From assembly GCA_963667375.1 (NCBI GenBank), contig OY763323.1, positions 2,542,001-2,606,000 of the forward strand: a DNA stretch of 64,000 nt, read 5' to 3'. The notes under the pieces are model-generated. The model did no database searches and was not told the origin of the DNA. It saw nothing but the letters and a program-made list of their open reading frames with translations. A program made the position numbers and the translations under genes. Shown here piece by piece: positions 61,180 to 64,000 of the stretch (within the stretch, counting starts at the first letter, position 1; each line of letters opens with the position of its first letter). This DNA is from G963556115 sp963667375 (GTDB lineage Bacteria; Planctomycetota; SZUA-567).

Positions 61180-63150
61180 CTAATTTTGGTTGGCCGATGG
61201 TGAAGTGAGCCAGTTTCGATATATATCTTCAATAAAAATATTTTCTTCATTTTCAATGTTATTGCCATCAATAAGTTCGATCTGCAGTGGATGTGACTGG
61301 GTGTATTCCTGATAGGCGCTCAGACTTTCAGAGGTAAGTTTGGCTTTTTTCAAGGTGCTTGCCGGAATATTATATAAGTTTAAAATAAATTTGAGAGCCT
61401 TACTGCTGACTTTAAAGAGTCTGCCTTGGATAGAGCCTAATTCTGAACTTTCAGCCTCAATCGAGCTCAAGCGAATCTCATCATTATTGCTGGTTTCATA
61501 GCTGACTATTAGGGTGTTCAGGGTAATTTCACTGAAGGGCTCAATAATCTCCGGAGTAACTGCTTTCTCTTCCGTCTTCGGGATTATACAAAGTTTATTG
61601 AGTTTATGAAGAATTGCCGGCAGCTGAGAAAGTTTGTTAACCACTATACCGCTGCCAAGAGACGGGATAACAACATCTTTCAGTTTTAACTGGACTTTGG
61701 TATGCGCTTTAGCATCATCATTATCAGAGCGCTTATAGATTATTGCCAGTTCGCCTTTGCCACGGGTTGGGGTACAGTCAAGAAAGGTCGGAAGGTTTTT
61801 TGAGAAACTTAGTAAGGTATTTGCAGTGTCTTTTATTTCCAGTGTCGCCATTACTGTTTCCGGCAGTCGCTTGCCGGTAAGTGAAACATTATTTGCCAGA
61901 AGATTGAGCTTTCCTCCTGCTACCATGCCGTCCAGAGAAATATTGGTAATCCCAGCTTTGTTTTTAATGATGCTCATTACTGCTTCACCAATATCAAAGT
62001 TGGAAATGTTTGCTGATGAAGCAATAGAATTAATCGCAGGGAAAGTGGATACCAGATAGTTCAGCCAGAACGATTCCGAGTTTGAAAGCAGCTGGTTTAT
62101 ATCAAGTGTTGAGATAAAGAGTTTGAGCGGGTTCCAGTTTCCTTCAGGAGTTTTGCTGGAATTTAGTGTTAGGATATTCTGTTTATGATTGCTTATCTCT
62201 ATCGAGATAGTTTCAAGGCTGTGAAGCAGGTTATGGTTCATTTTAGCTTTAATATCCATATAGCGCGGAAGATTATTGATACGCTGATTTTCAAGCTGTC
62301 CGGCGAGAATTATCTCTGAGTCCTGTAGAAGTATATTGCCAGAGAAGCTCAAGCCATTAGGAAGTGGCGGCATCTCCGGGTGAATAATATTGAGTATATA
62401 GCAGGGAAGATTTTCAACATCGATATGGCATTTTTTTATGTCCTTATTATGTAGATCAACGCTTAGATCGGTTACATTGATCGAGGTGTTAGTTGTACGG
62501 ATAATTCCGTCATCATTTCTGGTGAATTTTGCTTTCGGTGCCAGTGTTTTAAAGGTTAAAATATTATCTTTGACTATGAGATCCCCAGATAGCGGAATTT
62601 CGGCGGAATAGGGTGGGGTGTCAATGAATACTTTATTTGACATGAGAACGTAATCAATACTTCCGATATTGATGTGCGGCAGAAAACTCAGACGTGAATA
62701 ACCACTGAACCTAGTTTCAAGTCCTGAAAAATTATAGGTGTCTTCACTGTTTTTCTGAATGTTTAATATACCGTCTCGCAGCTGTATTACCGGGTTGGCT
62801 TTGACCCCACCGAATAAAGACAATAAGCCGGAGCTCGCTCGTACGGTGTCGACAGATAATAGGGGCAGAATGAACTCAGGATCCGGGCTGGCAATTTCAA
62901 GTTCATGAATGTATAAATCACTGCGCCAATCACTGCGCAGAGCAGTATCGGTGTGATCAATATTAACATATGTGCTGTAATTCAGCGATTCTTCAAACCA
63001 TTTCTTGATATCCTGTTCAACCGCATTCTGATCCATAAGTTCCGAAACAATACCGATAAACAGAAAGTAAAGAAGCACGAGGACAATTATTAAACAGGAT
63101 CGCCTCATAATTTTTGATTGTTTGAATCGTCCAATTATTTTTTTTAGCAT
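61180..63150 (-). CDS. AsmA-like membrane-anchored protein of unknown function
   Basis: The 656-residue protein has one N-terminal transmembrane helix (about residues 17-38, CLIIVLVLLYFLFIGIVSEL) and then a long beta-rich extracytoplasmic region. Repeated strand patterns such as SLFGGVKANPVIQLRDGILN and short GN/LSG motifs resemble the AsmA/TamB-type bridge-like proteins thought to move lipids between membranes. I see no catalytic motif. No ribosome-binding site precedes the ATG, but a TATAAT-like -10 ends 9 bases before it, suggesting a leaderless or nearly leaderless mRNA. Confidence 0.65.
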   Translation of the reverse strand: MLKKIIGRFKQSKIMRRSCLIIVLVLLYFLFIGIVSELMDQNAVEQDIKKWFEESLNYSTYVNIDHTDTALRSDWRSDLYIHELEIASPDPEFILPLLSVDTVRASSGLLSLFGGVKANPVIQLRDGILNIQKNSEDTYNFSGLETRFSGYSRLSFLPHINIGSIDYVLMSNKVFIDTPPYSAEIPLSGDLIVKDNILTFKTLAPKAKFTRNDDGIIRTTNTSINVTDLSVDLHNKDIKKCHIDVENLPCYILNIIHPEMPPLPNGLSFSGNILLQDSEIILAGQLENQRINNLPRYMDIKAKMNHNLLHSLETISIEISNHKQNILTLNSSKTPEGNWNPLKLFISTLDINQLLSNSESFWLNYLVSTFPAINSIASSANISNFDIGEAVMSIIKNKAGITNISLDGMVAGGKLNLLANNVSLTGKRLPETVMATLEIKDTANTLLSFSKNLPTFLDCTPTRGKGELAIIYKRSDNDDAKAHTKVQLKLKDVVIPSLGSGIVVNKLSQLPAILHKLNKLCIIPKTEEKAVTPEIIEPFSEITLNTLIVSYETSNNDEIRLSSIEAESSELGSIQGRLFKVSSKALKFILNLYNIPASTLKKAKLTSESLSAYQEYTQSHPLQIELIDGNNIENEENIFIEDIYRNWLTSPSANQN

Positions 63151-63159
63151 ATTTAGTGT

Positions 63160-63165
63160 ATTATA
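63160..63165 (-). promoter_or_regulatory. -10 element 9 bases before the AsmA-like ATG
   Basis: On the minus strand TATAAT (63165-63160) lies 9 bases upstream of the ATG at 63150. With a normal 7-base start-site distance, the transcript would begin about 2 bases before the ATG. No clear -35 is seen. This fits the missing ribosome-binding site. Confidence 0.45.
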
Positions 63166-63339
63166 CAGAATTTTTACAAAGGTAAACCCTAGAATTTCAA
63201 AAAATGGCGGTTATAATACTTTTTTTATGCGCTTATTTTAAATACTTGGCAGCTAACAGGAAATGGATAAAAATATAACGATAATTATTTGCTTAAACAA
63301 ATATTTATGCGTTATATTAGATTTTACCAAACTTTTTTC

Positions 63340-63368
63340 TTGACCAGAGGCAGCATCCAGAGCATAAT
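63340..63368 (+). promoter_or_regulatory. Promoter for serC
   Basis: TTGACC (63340-63345) and CATAAT (63363-63368) are 17 bases apart, about 70 bases before the serC ATG. The rest of the 288-base gap (63151-63438) is AT-rich and shows nothing further. Confidence 0.5.
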
Positions 63369-63438
63369 ATGCGCAATAGATAAAAAAATACTTAAACCGT
63401 GCAGGTTTATTTTATTACATTTTTTGCGAAAGGGAATT

Positions 63439-64000
63439 ATGGAAAGAGTATTTAATTTTGGTGCCGGTCCAGCCGCACTGCCACTACCTGTACTTGAAAA
63501 AGCACAAGAGGAACTGCTTAACTTTAATGGTTCTGGAATGTCCATAATGGAAATGTCCCATCGAAGCGCGTCGTATCAGGCGGTAATTGATGCTGCAAAT
63601 GCTGGAATTCGCAAAATTATGGGTATCAGTGATGAGTATGAAGTACTGTTTCTTCAGGGTGGAGCCAGCATGCAGTTTGCTATGATTCCACTCAATTTGC
63701 TGAGTGAGGGTATGACTGCTAATTATGTGAATACCGGAAGCTGGGCTAAAAAGGCACTTACCGAAGGTAAAATCGTCGGCAGTACCAAAGTTATCTGGGA
63801 TGGTGCTGAAAGTAACTACATGACAGTGCCTGCTGCTAAGGACATTGTTGAAACCGCTGATGCTGCATATGTTCACATAACTTCAAATGAGACGATTGGT
63901 GGAATTCAGTTTAAAGAATTTCCTAAAACCAAGGCTCCTCTAATTGCTGACATGTCAAGTGATATAATGAGTCGTGAGATCAATGTTGCTGATTTTGGCC
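63439..64000 (+). CDS. serC: Phosphoserine aminotransferase (5' part, runs off the window)
   Basis: The first 187 residues are visible; the gene continues beyond the right edge. The opening NFGAGPAALPLPVLEKAQEE and the next motif GMSIMEMSHRSA are diagnostic for SerC, with FLQGGASMQFAMIPLNLL and ETIGGIQF following. The pyridoxal-phosphate Lys would lie beyond the window. SerC converts 3-phosphohydroxypyruvate to phosphoserine in serine synthesis and also acts in vitamin B6 synthesis. AGGG lies 4 bases before the ATG. Confidence 0.95.
   Translation, partial: MERVFNFGAGPAALPLPVLEKAQEELLNFNGSGMSIMEMSHRSASYQAVIDAANAGIRKIMGISDEYEVLFLQGGASMQFAMIPLNLLSEGMTANYVNTGSWAKKALTEGKIVGSTKVIWDGAESNYMTVPAAKDIVETADAAYVHITSNETIGGIQFKEFPKTKAPLIADMSSDIMSREINVADFG

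Overview
The window reads as chromosomal core DNA from a Gram-negative, LPS-making bacterium. Supporting signs are a KDO-8-phosphate phosphatase-type gene, a very large LptA/OstA-like protein, many lipoprotein signals and an ExbBD pair. Shine-Dalgarno sequences are mostly GGAG/GAGG, and GTG and TTG starts are common. The gene mix (Bat/MoxR aerotolerance operon, GH3-family adenylating enzyme, PEGA lipoprotein, dockerin-like exported protein, RecBCD) fits the Planctomycetes-Verrucomicrobia-Lentisphaerae group, perhaps Lentisphaerota. That placement is an inference from gene content only. I see no insertion sequence, prophage, CRISPR array, rRNA or tRNA.

Layout. 0-6 kb: a possible partial gene, larB and an XRE repressor-like gene on the minus strand; leuC-leuD; a long gene-poor gap; a GT87-like membrane glycosyltransferase. 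6-14 kb: a TPR lipoprotein facing a tight plus-strand cluster of a PEGA lipoprotein, a 1021-residue exported protein and a GH3-family enzyme, followed by a membrane protein of unknown function. 14-17 kb: der, a FolM-like reductase and folE. 17-26 kb: recC-recB-recD, nearly overlapping. 26-35 kb: topA, exbB, exbD, tatA-pcrA-umuC, an unknown gene and a cyclophilin lipoprotein preceded by a 19-codon leader ORF. 35-41.5 kb (mostly minus): a small unknown protein, manA, a double trypsin-like pseudoprotease, a 48-residue membrane protein, rbfA, then recA and lexA. A glutaredoxin-like gene lies on the plus strand between rbfA and recA. 41.5-47.5 kb: a sugar isomerase-like gene, kdsC, the LptA-like giant and a TPR protein. 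47.5-50.5 kb (minus): recQ and a REC plus degenerate histidine-kinase protein. 50.8-60.1 kb: moxR-DUF58-small membrane protein-batA-batB-batC-batD-batE. 60-64 kb: an M50 protease and an AsmA-like protein (minus), then the 5' part of serC.

Themes. The window is rich in DNA repair and recombination genes: RecBCD, PcrA, UmuC, RecA, LexA and RecQ. The lexA promoter carries an excellent LexA-type operator between its -35 and -10 elements, and recA lies just downstream on the same strand. A second theme is proteins that keep an enzyme fold but have lost catalytic residues: the double HtrA-like protein, the REC plus histidine-kinase-like protein, and the XRE/S24-like regulator. A third is envelope biology: LPS transport, the Bat complex, M50 and AsmA-like proteins and several lipoproteins. 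The least explained parts are the 7.3-14 kb exported-protein/GH3 cluster and the rbfA-small membrane protein-pseudoprotease-manA gene string.
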